Assembly (NCBI RefSeq): GCF_900230185.1
Contig: NZ_OCSR01000002.1
Span: 1,922,001-1,986,000 of the forward strand
DNA length: 64,000 bases
Source of the DNA: Burkholderia sp. OK233
GTDB taxonomy: Bacteria; Pseudomonadota; Gammaproteobacteria; Burkholderiales; Burkholderiaceae
Direction: 5' to 3'
Made by a program: the position numbers and the translations under genes. Of this stretch, positions 7,703 to 16,770 are shown piece by piece. The stretch's first letter is position 1; each line of letters starts with the position of its first letter. The notes beneath the pieces are model-generated. The model was not told the origin of the DNA. It made no database searches and worked only from the letters and a program-made list of their open reading frames with translations.

Positions 7703-9295
7703 ATGTCGAGAATGACTACAAATGCGATGAGCCGCCGGCACCTGCTGACGCTGATCGGCAAGAACCTCGGCGCGGCCGCCATGATGCAGGGCATGGGCAC
7801 GTTGGGGTTTGCCGCTAGCTCGACCTACACCGGACCGATCAGACTCGATGGCGCGCCCAAAGGAACGCGAATTCTCGTGCTCGGCGCGGGCATGGCTGGC
7901 CTCGTCGCGGCCTTTGAGTTGAGGAACGCGGGCTACCACGTGCAGGTGCTCGAGTACAACAACCGCGCGGGTGGGCGGGCCTGGACTGTCAGGGGCGGTG
8001 ATCGTTATACCGAACTCGGCGGTGCCACCCAGACCTGCGATTTCGCTGACGGGCTTTATCTGAACCCAGGGCCGTGGCGTATTCCGTATCACCATCAGGG
8101 CGTACTCGACTACGCAAAACGCCTGAAGGTGCCGCTCGAGCCGTTCATCCAGGTCAATTACAACGCCTACCTGCATTCGACGGAGGCTTTCGATGGCAAG
8201 CCGCAACGATTCCGGGCGGTGCAGACCGACTATCAAGGCTATATCGCCGAGCTACTTTCCAAAGCAATCCACAAGGACGCGCTCGATGATGCGTTGTCAT
8301 CCGAAGATGCGCATCTATTACTCGAATCCCTGCGCCAATGGGGTGCGCTCGGTCGGGATGGGAGCTATCAGGCGGGCCTGCGAAGCAGTGAACGCCGCGG
8401 ATTTGCGACCGCGGATGGCGGTGGGCTGATGCCCGAGGCCGTGCCGTCGAATCTGCTCCCGCGCGACTCCTTGCTAGCATCGCGTTTGTGGCATTGGCTC
8501 TCGTCTGGAAACGAGCAGGATTTCCAGAGCAGCATTTTCCAGCCCGTCGGCGGCATGGACAGAATTGCCCATGCGCTTTATTCGCAGGTAGCGAGCGCTG
8601 TAGTGTTCAACGCAAAAGTCACGGCCATCTTGCAGGACGAGCAGGGCGTCACCGTGCGCTACACCGATACGACCACCCGAACCGAACGGAACGCGCACGC
8701 GGATTGGCTGGTGTGCACCATCCCGCTCTCGATTCTGAGTCAGATCGACATTGCGGTCGGCCCGGCCATGCGCGCCGCGATCGATGCGGTGCCCTATGAG
8801 ACATCGGTGAAAATCGGGTTGCAATTCGGCCGGCGATTCTGGGAAGAAGACGAGCAGATCTACGGCGGTATTACGGATACGAACCTGCCGATCTCGACGA
8901 TCGGTTATCCGGCAACAGGTTACGGATCGACCGGTCCTGCGGTGCTGCTCGGCGCCTACATGTGGGGGCCCGCCAGCTATGAGATGGGTGCACTGCCCCC
9001 TGCGGAACGGATCGCGGTGGCATTGAGCCAGGGCAGCCAGATTCATCCGCAGTACGCGCGCGAGTACCAGAACGGCTTCGCGATGAGTTGGAGCCGATCA
9101 CCGTTCACGAATGGCTGCTTCGCTGCGTGGACAGATGCGTTGAGAGAAGCGCATTACGCGGATCTCTGTCAGATCGACGGACGGATCGTCCTTGCCGGAG
9201 AGCACGCGTCTCATATCCCGGCATGGCAGGAAGGCGCCGTGCTGTCGTCACTGGATGCGATCAGCCGGTTGCATCGGAGAATCGTCAATGGATAG
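7703..9295 (+). CDS. Tat-exported FAD-dependent amine oxidase (flavin monoamine oxidase family)
   Basis: 530 aa from the ATG at 7703; a TTG at 7661 would add 14 residues. The N-terminal SRRHLLTLIG and following hydrophobic segment form a twin-arginine signal. The dinucleotide motif ILVLGAGMAGLVAAFEL and NNRAGGRAW bind FAD. The C-terminal IVLAGEHASHIPAWQEGAV is the second FAD motif of the amine oxidase superfamily. It should oxidise an amine or L-amino acid in the periplasm. The next gene, a cytochrome c, overlaps its stop by 8 bp, suggesting electrons go to cytochrome rather than to oxygen. The substrate is unknown. Confidence 0.85.
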   Translation: MSRMTTNAMSRRHLLTLIGKNLGAAAMMQGMGTLGFAASSTYTGPIRLDGAPKGTRILVLGAGMAGLVAAFELRNAGYHVQVLEYNNRAGGRAWTVRGGDRYTELGGATQTCDFADGLYLNPGPWRIPYHHQGVLDYAKRLKVPLEPFIQVNYNAYLHSTEAFDGKPQRFRAVQTDYQGYIAELLSKAIHKDALDDALSSEDAHLLLESLRQWGALGRDGSYQAGLRSSERRGFATADGGGLMPEAVPSNLLPRDSLLASRLWHWLSSGNEQDFQSSIFQPVGGMDRIAHALYSQVASAVVFNAKVTAILQDEQGVTVRYTDTTTRTERNAHADWLVCTIPLSILSQIDIAVGPAMRAAIDAVPYETSVKIGLQFGRRFWEEDEQIYGGITDTNLPISTIGYPATGYGSTGPAVLLGAYMWGPASYEMGALPPAERIAVALSQGSQIHPQYAREYQNGFAMSWSRSPFTNGCFAAWTDALREAHYADLCQIDGRIVLAGEHASHIPAWQEGAVLSSLDAISRLHRRIVNG

Positions 9296-9707
9296 GCCGC
9301 CGTTGATCCTCAGCGTGATGCTGATGGCCTGGCTGATGGGAGCTGCGACGGTGTCGGCTCAGGGCGTGGCACAGGACGCACCACGCACCTTCACGATTTC
9401 GCCGGGCTACCGCTTCACCGAAAAAAGCGGTGAAGCGCTCTACAACGCTACCTGTGCGGGATGCCATATGCCGGATGGAAAAGGCGCCCAGGGCGCGGGT
9501 CACTACCCGGCGCTCGCTGGCAACCCGGCAGTCGAAGCAGCACCCTACGTCATCATCAACGTACTGCACGGCCGAAAGGCGATGCCATCGTTTGGCGACG
9601 AGATGGATGACGATCAGGTCGCTGCTGTCGTCAACTACACGAGAACCCATTTCGGCAATCGATTTGCGGGAGATGTCACGCCGAGCCAGGTTAGAAGTCT
9701 GCGCTGA
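9288..9707 (+). CDS. Periplasmic class I cytochrome c
   Basis: 139 aa. The ATG at 9288 has GGAGA 7 nt upstream and opens a clear Sec signal peptide, LILSVMLMAWLMGAATVSA. The haem-binding CAGCH is at residues 56-60 and the methionine ligand is in KAMPSFGDEM. It overlaps the end of the amine oxidase gene, so the two are translationally coupled, and it probably acts as that enzyme's electron acceptor. This resembles the alcohol dehydrogenase and amine dehydrogenase arrangements with a dedicated small cytochrome (inference). Confidence 0.9.
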   Translation: MDRPPLILSVMLMAWLMGAATVSAQGVAQDAPRTFTISPGYRFTEKSGEALYNATCAGCHMPDGKGAQGAGHYPALAGNPAVEAAPYVIINVLHGRKAMPSFGDEMDDDQVAAVVNYTRTHFGNRFAGDVTPSQVRSLR

Positions 9708-9768
9708 GTTCAATGATGAGGCTGCTCTTCCAGCAGCACGCTGATCAGTCTGTCGTCTTGTGGCTCGG

Positions 9769-9791
9769 CGCCGTGGCGTTATGCCGCGGCG
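9769..9791. terminator. Hairpin between convergent genes
   Basis: CGCCG-T-GGC (9769-9777) pairs with GCC-G-CGGCG (9783-9791), eight pairs with one mismatch and a 5-nt loop. It lies in the 110-bp gap between the convergent cytochrome c and esterase genes. There is no long T run, so termination is only likely. Confidence 0.4.
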
Positions 9792-9817
9792 TCGAGTGGT
9801 GCGGAGTGATGCGTTCG

Positions 9818-11023
9818 TTAATTCGGCAGGCGCCTCGGAAGATCCGTGATGCGCGGCCCACAGAATCGGGCGTTTCCGAGGCACGATGCAAGCGCCTGCT
9901 CGCCGAACCATTTCTGCGTGTCCAGGTTGTAGTGCACGCTGCCGTCTCCACCGCCTAACGTGCCGCCCTGGAAAATACCGAAGCCGGGCGGCTGTCCATT
10001 CCAGTCCGGCGACTGCGACGCATCGGCGAAACTGAAGATGCGAGGATTCGCGTCGACGAAGCCGCCAAACACTTTCTGCATCGACGCAAGCGCGGCGGGA
10101 TTATAAGGCGCGACCGCGTTGGTGACGTTGTCGTAAGCGGTCGACAACGGCTTCACGATCAGCACCGGAAAGGTCGAACCCACCGCAGCAAAGAAACTGC
10201 TGAAGAAGTAAGCGTAATTCTGCGGCGCGCGATGAATCGTCGTTGCGTTGCCGGCCGAATTCAGCGGTGCAGCTTCTGCCTCCCACTGGTTCCACTCCAG
10301 ACCGAGGATACGCGGCTTCTTGCCGGTCGCCAGAATCTGCTTCAGTCCCAGATACATCATACGGCGCGCGAACGGTGCAAGCGCATATGTCGGCGTCTTG
10401 CTTGCATCGAGCATGGGCTGCCAGAGATTAACGCCATGCACCGTCCAGCCGCAGCAGCCGCTGAACGCATCGTCTGCGACGTCCACGCCCTGGCTCCCCC
10501 AGCCGATATGAATGATGTACAGATCGGGCAGCGGCTCGCCTGCATTGATCGCCGACTGCCACGCATACGCGGCGAAATCGGCGGCATTGCCGCTGCCGCC
10601 GTAGTAGCCGAGATTCATGTCGGACGACGTGCTGTCCGACCAGTTCACCCACGACACGTGATCGATCGCGGATATCGGCTGGGCAAATGGCGCACCCGAC
10701 CCGTCGGCGTTACCGGCGATGTTCCCCCAGCCGTCGTTGCGGATGCCCCAGACATTGGGTGCCGGCATCCCGCCGGTGCCCGCGCCTGCACCCGAGGCTC
10801 CCGTCAACGTCAGATCCGCGGGCAGGCCGTTAAGACCGGCACTGTTGCTCTGCCCCATCACGAACAGGACCGCCACTTCGTCGTGCCGGAAGCGCGCTCC
10901 TTTGTTCCACGATTCCGCCGCTACGGCATTCGGTTGGGCCGTCGCGTCGGCGGCAACGGACACCTGCACCCCACTTGCAGCCAATACGAGCGGCAGCGCA
11001 ATCCGCATCAAGAAGTTCTTCAT
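9818..11023 (-). CDS. Secreted SASA-type carbohydrate esterase (SGNH/sialate O-acetylesterase-like)
   Basis: 401 aa. The ATG at 11023 follows TTGGAGAC and opens a signal peptide, MRIALPLVLAASGVQVSVA. LFVMGQSNSAG (Ser59) is the block I nucleophile motif of the SASA/CE6 esterase family. GGGDGSVHYN near the C-terminus supplies the likely catalytic Asp and His. It probably removes acetyl groups from polysaccharide in the periplasm or outside. It starts 23 bp after the stop of the GH27 gene, so both form one operon acting on a decorated galactose-containing glycan (inference). Confidence 0.78.
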   Translation of the reverse strand: MKNFLMRIALPLVLAASGVQVSVAADATAQPNAVAAESWNKGARFRHDEVAVLFVMGQSNSAGLNGLPADLTLTGASGAGAGTGGMPAPNVWGIRNDGWGNIAGNADGSGAPFAQPISAIDHVSWVNWSDSTSSDMNLGYYGGSGNAADFAAYAWQSAINAGEPLPDLYIIHIGWGSQGVDVADDAFSGCCGWTVHGVNLWQPMLDASKTPTYALAPFARRMMYLGLKQILATGKKPRILGLEWNQWEAEAAPLNSAGNATTIHRAPQNYAYFFSSFFAAVGSTFPVLIVKPLSTAYDNVTNAVAPYNPAALASMQKVFGGFVDANPRIFSFADASQSPDWNGQPPGFGIFQGGTLGGGDGSVHYNLDTQKWFGEQALASCLGNARFCGPRITDLPRRLPN

Positions 11024-11046
11024 GCCTGTCTCCAAGGATCGCCGGT

Positions 11047-13176
11047 TCATTGTTTGACCGGCTGGCTGACTGGCTGGCCCAAGCCGTCGATGTCGGGACC
11101 GTAGTTGCCGGAAATCACAGAGAACTTGATGGTGTTGGCCGCACCGGCTTTCAGCGGGACCGTAACCTGAGCACTCGACAGGATCGGAAAATCCCAGGTG
11201 CCTTCACCAGGAAACTGCACGGGAACCGGTGGGCCATTGTTGACGCTCACGCTCAGTGCACGAGGCGAACCGCCACCGTCGTCCGCGCTGATATACACCA
11301 CGGGGACCGCATACTCGCCATCGGCAGGCGCCACGATTCCGTTGAACTGGAGGCTCGAATCCGAGTTCACAAAATTGCCGACCTTCTCGTGGCCGCTGCA
11401 TATGTTGCATGCCTGGACTGCCGCATCCTGAATGATGTTGGTCGAGCTTTCCGCTTCATAGGCGACGGGCGGCAATGCGGGTTGCGGAGCGGCGATCAGC
11501 GTCACCTTGCCGATCGACGCAGCGCGGTGGCCCTTGTCCGGAAGAGCGAAACTCAGCGTGTTGCTTCCCGGCACGAACGGCATGTACAGCGTGACGGTGC
11601 CCTGGGCATGTCCGGTGGTAACGGGCAGCTGGATCGTCGTGAGTACGCTGTCGTTGAGAGTCAACGGCACCTTCAGCGAAGACGTTCCTTCATTCCGGTA
11701 CGTCACGTCAATGTAGCCGCCGGTGGTTGCATTCACCGTATAGCTTGCTGCGTCGTATTCATGTCTGACCGGTTTGGCTGGGTGGATTTTCGATGCATCG
11801 TCCACGCCGGCGATGGTCAGCATGACGGAGCCGCCAGCCGGAACAGCAGACACCGTGTACCCGGACGTGTGCGAACCAAGATCCTTGTGCGCCCAGATAT
11901 CCCGCACGCTGGCCGAAGCAACGGGGTCTAGCCCGAGATCCTTCCAGTTCACCGTGATCGGAGCGGCAGACCCGGTTGTGTTGAGCAGAACTACCGCACG
12001 GCGACCTTGACCGGCGAGCAGCTTCGCCCACACGCCCAGACCGTTCTGCGGCACCGCCACCCGGATCGCCTGAAGGCCACGCGGGTCCTGATCGACGGCG
12101 AGCACCTCCGGATTGGTCAGCGTCGCCATCGTTGCCTGGCTGACCGGCGCGGTGAGATCGAGACCCAGGATAAGCGGCGCACCGGAAATGGCCCACAGGC
12201 TCATGTGCGTCTGATCCTGCGCGGCGGTCAGACCGAACCCGGCAAGCATCATGTCCGCATCGTTGTAGACACCCGTATGTTGGGCTTCCGGAAACAGATT
12301 GCCGTAGAAATTCTGGTTCACGATTCTGGAAAAATCAGGCGTGCTTTGATGACCCGGCGTGCCGGTGTCATAGGTGATGTCCTCGGTCGTTCTCCACAGA
12401 TCCGCGACTTGCCCCCAGTCATACGATCTGCCCGTCTTGTCGGTGTGAAAACTGTTCGGATTGATGCTGTAGACGATCTGCCGATTCACGGCGGCACCCG
12501 CACTATTCAGCGCATCGCGCATCTTCTGGAAACCGGCCACCTGATCGTCGACGGTGCCATCCGGCGAGCACCAGTCGTACTTCACGTAGTCGACGCCCCA
12601 TGCCACGAATGTATTGGCATCCTGAACTTCGTGCCCAAGACTGCCCATCGGGTTGGTGTGTCCAGGGTACAGATTGTTACGCTGAGCACAGGTTTCGGCT
12701 GCGGGCACTTCATACATGCCGAATTTCAGACCTCTGGCGTGAACGTAGTCGGCCAGCGCTTTGATGCCGCTGGGAAACTTCACGGGGTCGGCGACCAGGT
12801 TGCCTTGCGCATCGCGGGATGGCGCGAACCAGCAGTCGTCGACGTTGATATAGCTATAGCCCGCTTTCATCAACGGACCATCTTTCTTCAGGCCGTCGGA
12901 GATAACGTCCGCGGCCGTTTTCACCAGATCCTCGGTGATGTTGCAGCCGTACGCATTCCACGAGGCCCAACCCATAGGCGGAAGTGCAATCGACCCTCGG
13001 GCCGGAGTTTGCGATGACGCGTCTTGTGCGGAAACGTTTGCGGAGTTGGCCGCGACCTGCGCGACGCTCGCGGCGTTGGAGGAACCTTGCTGGTCGCCTC
13101 CGCAGCCGGACAAAACGAAAGCCATCATGATGCTCGCGAAGAACAGATACACCTGTGTGCGACCCAGGATCTTCAT
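11047..13176 (-). CDS. GH27 alpha-galactosidase-type lipoprotein with C-terminal carbohydrate-binding region
   Basis: 709 aa. The ATG at 13176 has AAGGAAA before it. The signal ends in a lipobox, VLSGC (Cys25), then a Ser/Ala-rich linker to about residue 60. The catalytic (beta/alpha)8 barrel begins at PPMGWASWNAYGCNI. The nucleophile is Asp201 in VDYVKYDWC and the acid/base is Asp266 in WRTTEDI, as in GH27. A beta-sandwich (ARGSVRDIWAHKDLG-type Melibiase C domain) follows at about 400-480. The last 200 residues, starting at YEAESSTN, look like a CBM6/35-type module. It is the first gene of an operon with the SASA esterase. Confidence 0.88.
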   Translation of the reverse strand: MKILGRTQVYLFFASIMMAFVLSGCGGDQQGSSNAASVAQVAANSANVSAQDASSQTPARGSIALPPMGWASWNAYGCNITEDLVKTAADVISDGLKKDGPLMKAGYSYINVDDCWFAPSRDAQGNLVADPVKFPSGIKALADYVHARGLKFGMYEVPAAETCAQRNNLYPGHTNPMGSLGHEVQDANTFVAWGVDYVKYDWCSPDGTVDDQVAGFQKMRDALNSAGAAVNRQIVYSINPNSFHTDKTGRSYDWGQVADLWRTTEDITYDTGTPGHQSTPDFSRIVNQNFYGNLFPEAQHTGVYNDADMMLAGFGLTAAQDQTHMSLWAISGAPLILGLDLTAPVSQATMATLTNPEVLAVDQDPRGLQAIRVAVPQNGLGVWAKLLAGQGRRAVVLLNTTGSAAPITVNWKDLGLDPVASASVRDIWAHKDLGSHTSGYTVSAVPAGGSVMLTIAGVDDASKIHPAKPVRHEYDAASYTVNATTGGYIDVTYRNEGTSSLKVPLTLNDSVLTTIQLPVTTGHAQGTVTLYMPFVPGSNTLSFALPDKGHRAASIGKVTLIAAPQPALPPVAYEAESSTNIIQDAAVQACNICSGHEKVGNFVNSDSSLQFNGIVAPADGEYAVPVVYISADDGGGSPRALSVSVNNGPPVPVQFPGEGTWDFPILSSAQVTVPLKAGAANTIKFSVISGNYGPDIDGLGQPVSQPVKQ

Positions 13177-14179
13177 GATTTTCCTTTGCTGAAAAATGAA
13201 ACTGGGATTTCCGGGTAGGTGCTCATCCCTGTCGTCGTGTAGGCCAGATCGACATCGTTCTTGCTGCCTGACCACAACTGATTTCGTTCAGATAGAGCGC
13301 CTTACGTTTGCTCGCGCCGAATCCACCTGCGTCGAAGCGTTGGCTGAATCGAAAGTGTTAGATGGAACTGAAGAGGGAATGCCGGTCGCGCCGGACAAGG
13401 AAGCGTTGCAGCGCCGGCACGTGCTGCAACTGGGGGATAACCGCAGTACTGCCTAACTTCAGCAGCTTGCGACGCTTTTGACAGATGGAAATCTTCACCG
13501 TGTCTCCCTGCTGGGAATTTATGCTGAATCCACTAATGAATATCTAGTTCAAATATGCACGCGTAAGGATTTGTCAGACATTAGGTTTTTCCCCTGGTAT
13601 CGTGTTGCAAATGGTGGGATGGCGATGCGGGGAATTGATGTTGGTGTGGGGGTATGTGGATTGGAATTTTGCAAAAGTTAGGAAGCCGTATTTTTTATGG
13701 CGTGCGAGATCGTGTGCGGAGAAAGCGGTCTTTTCAGTGGTAACGATATCCGACGACACGGATGAATGCCTGCTGCCATCGCCCCGCCAGAAGGCCGAGA
13801 TAGTCGGTGCGACGGCAAGGCGCGCGACGAACTCCTAGAATCGGATCAGCATGAGCAGGAGCCTCCGCTTGCCGAGGCGCACCCATCTGCGCCTCGAGTT
13901 CAGCGATACAGGCGGGAACCGTGCGAATTCTGGCGGCACCGGCGTCAACAGTTGCACGCACCTTTCAGAGCCTCCGCGCGCTTATTGTTCGCAGCTTCGA
14001 GTTCGGCTATGCGGATGGTCGAGGCTTTCAGCGTACAACGCGAACGGCCGCCTGCCGCATGATCGTTGGTACGGTTTCACCTGTGACTTTACGGTGATCG
14101 CGTAGTGCGTCTTTCTGCGGGCGTGATCAACTGACTTTGGTAGCATGCGCAAATCGCTACGGATAAAACGAGTGCTTTT
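13177..14179. other. 1-kb stretch without a supported gene
   Basis: No frame resembles a known protein. On the minus strand around 13734-14040 there are short pieces that look once-coding, such as IRIAELEAANNKRAEALK and IAELEAQM, in different frames and interrupted by stops. They could be a decayed gene with coiled-coil character. The part at 13600-13700 is G/T-rich on the plus strand. Nothing more can be said. Confidence 0.35.
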
Positions 14180-14656
14180 ATGCCTGCTGCATGCACATTC
14201 AGTTTGAACTCTCAAAAAACATCGATCCTATCCTGCCCCGGTGCCGGGTTATTCAGCGCATTTTCAGGTACGTCCGCCGGGCGCGATAATCTCAAGGCCG
14301 TCGCACAGCCAGATATCGGGCCGTTGCCACCAGGCAGGTATTACATCGTTGATCGACAAAGCGGGGGACGTGCTGGATGGATTCGCGATCTGGCGGCGGC
14401 GGTGTATGGCGCTGATCGCCGCCACTGGTTCATGCTGTGGCGTGAAGGCACGGGAGACACGACGCTAATCAACGGCATCAAACGCGGTGCTTTCCGTCTG
14501 CATCCCATGGGGCCGCGCGGGTTATAAGAGGGATGTATAACGATCGTCAATCCCGATCAGTTCAACGTACTAGCCGACTATCTGCACAAGCAGGGCGCTA
14601 CCCTGCCGATTCCCGGCAGCACGCTTAAGGCCTATGGCTACGTGGACGTACAGTAA
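14180..14656 (+). pseudogene. Tlde1-like (DUF2778) T6SS L,D-transpeptidase effector with premature stop
   Basis: The full frame would encode about 158 aa. Residues IGPLPPGRYYIVDRQSGGR and FRLHPMGPRGL-x-EGCITIV match the DUF2778/Tlde1 family, whose members use an HP-x-G...S-x-GC motif to cut or exchange peptidoglycan peptides and are delivered by type VI secretion. The codon expected to be the Ser before GC is TAA (14525-14527), between the catalytic His (14501-14503) and Cys (14534-14536). The frame remains open after it to TAA at 14654-14656, and the ending NPDQFNVLADYLHKQG is conserved. One base change from TCA explains it. The stop overlaps the next ATG (TAATG). Confidence 0.8.
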
Positions 14657-14934
14657 TGAAACTCGCCCGTTATATTTCAAACGTCGCGGTCACGCTGTTG
14701 CTGGGCGTACTACTCGCCCGGTACGTGGCTAACTTGCCCGTTGAATGGCAGTGGCTGACCGGTTCAATACGGTTCGTGCTGCACCTGTTCGGCATTCGCA
14801 GTTACGATAACCCTGACGATATGTTCGATCTCGCCGGGGTAGTGGTTTTCTTCGCCTGCCTGCTCGTCGCCGCGCTGGCTGTGTGGCTGGTCAACATCGG
14901 CGCACGACGCTATCGGCGAACGGCCCACCGATGA
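14656..14934 (+). CDS. Two-TM membrane protein, putative Tldi1-like immunity protein
   Basis: 92 aa. There are two hydrophobic helices, at about residues 10-26 and 57-80, with a conserved loop, GIRSYDNPDDMFDLAG, between them. The start overlaps the stop of the Tlde1-like effector gene (TAATG), a typical effector-immunity arrangement. Immunity proteins of L,D-transpeptidase effectors act in the periplasm or inner membrane. The function is inferred from position, size and topology. The gene is intact although the effector is interrupted. Confidence 0.65.
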   Translation: MKLARYISNVAVTLLLGVLLARYVANLPVEWQWLTGSIRFVLHLFGIRSYDNPDDMFDLAGVVVFFACLLVAALAVWLVNIGARRYRRTAHR

Positions 14935-15139
14935 ATCACAGGACAATTAGAAGCTAGACAACTGGACTTCGAAAATTGTCTTTGGCGCACTTGCTTTAGC
15001 GGCTGCTGGATCGAGCATACGCGCTGCATGGCTGTTGCTCAACACGACCGACTCAACGCGGCCAATTGAGGTCACTGGTCCTTGCATAGTTACCGGCATT
15101 CGAACGTCGGCTTCGCAGCAAATGGCAGACATCGTCACA

Positions 15140-15694
15140 TCAATCCAGTACCGCTCGCGTTTCACGAAGAATCTCTTCTGACAGTTCAGGGTTATCAACT
15201 GCGCGAGCCAAAACGATGGCTCCGACGATGCTCGAAAGCGTATGAATCGCATGGCGCCGAGCATTTTTCTTTTTTGCCTTCGCAAGTGGTTCCGTAAAGC
15301 CTTCGACCATACCCTCCACATGCCGCGTGAATGCATGTTGAGCCGCGGGTTCGCGCGCAATCTCGCTTGCCAATGCTGCCATCATGCATCCGTTTCCCCT
15401 CTCGTCGCGATGTTGCTCGCTGAGATATTCATCAATGAATTGAGCCATTGATTGACCAGAAGTCGCATTGTCTTTCATGGAGCCCAGAGCTTTCACCGAT
15501 GTGTCTTCGATGCTCTTGGAGATCAGATCTTCTTTAGATTCGAAGTGGTTGTAGAAGGCTCCGTGTGTGAGACCTGTCGCCTTCATGGTTTCGCTTACGC
15601 TGACCCCGGAAAATCCGCGCTCGCGAAAAAGGATGGAAGCTTGCTCGAGAATGCGGGCATGCTTTTCTGCCGTTTCCTGTGGTGGGTAACGCAT
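15140..15694 (-). CDS. TetR family regulator
   Basis: 184 aa from the ATG at 15694, which has GGAGGATAT directly upstream. The HTH is at about residues 12-55 (ILEQASILFRERGFSGVSV, then GLTHGAFYNHFESKEDL). The C-terminal part resembles the group regulating NmrA-type or oxidoreductase genes, with a conserved GNGCMMAALASEIAR. It is divergent from the NmrA-like gene, and two dyads at 15730-15784 lie between them. It probably represses both. Confidence 0.9.
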   Translation of the reverse strand: MRYPPQETAEKHARILEQASILFRERGFSGVSVSETMKATGLTHGAFYNHFESKEDLISKSIEDTSVKALGSMKDNATSGQSMAQFIDEYLSEQHRDERGNGCMMAALASEIAREPAAQHAFTRHVEGMVEGFTEPLAKAKKKNARRHAIHTLSSIVGAIVLARAVDNPELSEEILRETRAVLD

Positions 15695-15729
15695 ATATCC
15701 TCCGAAAGGTCGCGAAAAAGAAGTTGACA

Positions 15730-15784
15730 CCAAGCATTATAACCATCATGCTTGGCGGAATGAAACATGACGATCATCATGTTT
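15730..15784. promoter_or_regulatory. Two inverted repeats in the TetR/NmrA divergent region
   Basis: CCAAGCAT (15730-15737) and ATGCTTGG (15748-15755) form one dyad. AAACATGA (15763-15770) and TCATGTTT (15777-15784) form a second perfect one with a 6-nt spacer. A shorter ATGATCAT palindrome lies at 15833-15840 near the NmrA promoter. The second dyad has the spacing usual for TetR operators. Confidence 0.6.
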
Positions 15785-15906
15785 GACCGGATGCGGTGCA
15801 CGCTTCCGTGCTCATACGCGCTCCATAACATGATGATCATACTGCTTCATTCTCGGTCACGGCGTACAAACCCTTGGCCAAGTTGTCCCACTCACCGGAG
15901 GTCAAT

Positions 15907-16770
15907 ATGAAGAAATTTCTCGTCACGGGTTCCACTGGCGCCACGGGCGCTCCCACGGTTCGCTTGCTGCTGGCACATGGCCACACGGTCATAGCTTTCG
16001 TTCGACGGGAGGACGACCGTTCCCAGGCGCTGAAGGAGTTGGGCGCGGAAATCGTGGTCGGCGACATGCTGAACATCGAAGATGTCCTTGGTGCGACGAG
16101 GGGCGTCGACGGCGCCTACTTCTGCTATCCGTTGACGCAGGGTGCCGTTGAAGCAACCGCGATATTTGCTCAGGCGGCAAGCGAGTACAACGTGAAGCAG
16201 ATCGTCTACATGTCGCACCGACAGTCGCGCTCGCACGCCCGTAGCCCGGCAACGTTGAATCACTGGCTTTCCGAGCAGATCCTCAACCGCTCAGGCGTTC
16301 CGACCTCGCATCTTCGAGTTAACTTCTTTTTAGAATGGTTGCTATACGCAGCTCCTTTCATCCGTGCGGGCCGATATCTGACTCCTTTCGACCCAGAAAG
16401 CCGCTTCGTGCCCATTGCCGCTATCGATATTGCACATATCATCGTAAAGATTCTCGAGAATCCCAGCGCTTTCGGGAACAAGACTATCCCGGTAACTGGC
16501 TCGCGTGAGGTGAGCCATATCGAACTGGCCAGCATCCTTGCGACTACGCTTGGAAAGGAAGTGTGCTTCGAGCAGGTCACGACGGACGAATTCGTCAAGA
16601 CCCTGGGCATAGACGGCGATCCTGCATTCGCGGCGCATTTCGAGGCGATCAAGGTCGATCAACAGGAAGGACTGCTGGTCGGCATTGACAAAAGCGCGGC
16701 AGAAATCGTCGCTCAGCCGTTGACGACGCCTGAGCAGTTCATCGAGGAGCATCGCCATCTGCTTGCGTAG
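15907..16770 (+). CDS. NmrA-like NAD(P)-binding oxidoreductase
   Basis: 287 aa. The ATG at 15907 follows CGGAGGTCAAT. The start KKFLVTGSTGATGAPTVRLLLAHGH is the GxxGxxG of NmrA/QOR2-type atypical SDRs, and VRREDDRSQAL follows as a cofactor-selecting loop. These proteins bind NAD(P)H and either reduce quinones or act as redox sensors. The family has no SDR Tyr-Lys pair, and none is evident. It is divergent from its likely TetR regulator. Confidence 0.85.
   Translation: MKKFLVTGSTGATGAPTVRLLLAHGHTVIAFVRREDDRSQALKELGAEIVVGDMLNIEDVLGATRGVDGAYFCYPLTQGAVEATAIFAQAASEYNVKQIVYMSHRQSRSHARSPATLNHWLSEQILNRSGVPTSHLRVNFFLEWLLYAAPFIRAGRYLTPFDPESRFVPIAAIDIAHIIVKILENPSAFGNKTIPVTGSREVSHIELASILATTLGKEVCFEQVTTDEFVKTLGIDGDPAFAAHFEAIKVDQQEGLLVGIDKSAAEIVAQPLTTPEQFIEEHRHLLA

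Noticed and set aside
13734..14062. Possible transposase or coiled-coil protein remnant on the minus strand
   Set aside because: Short pieces in different frames resemble coding helices, but none matches a family, so no gene was called.
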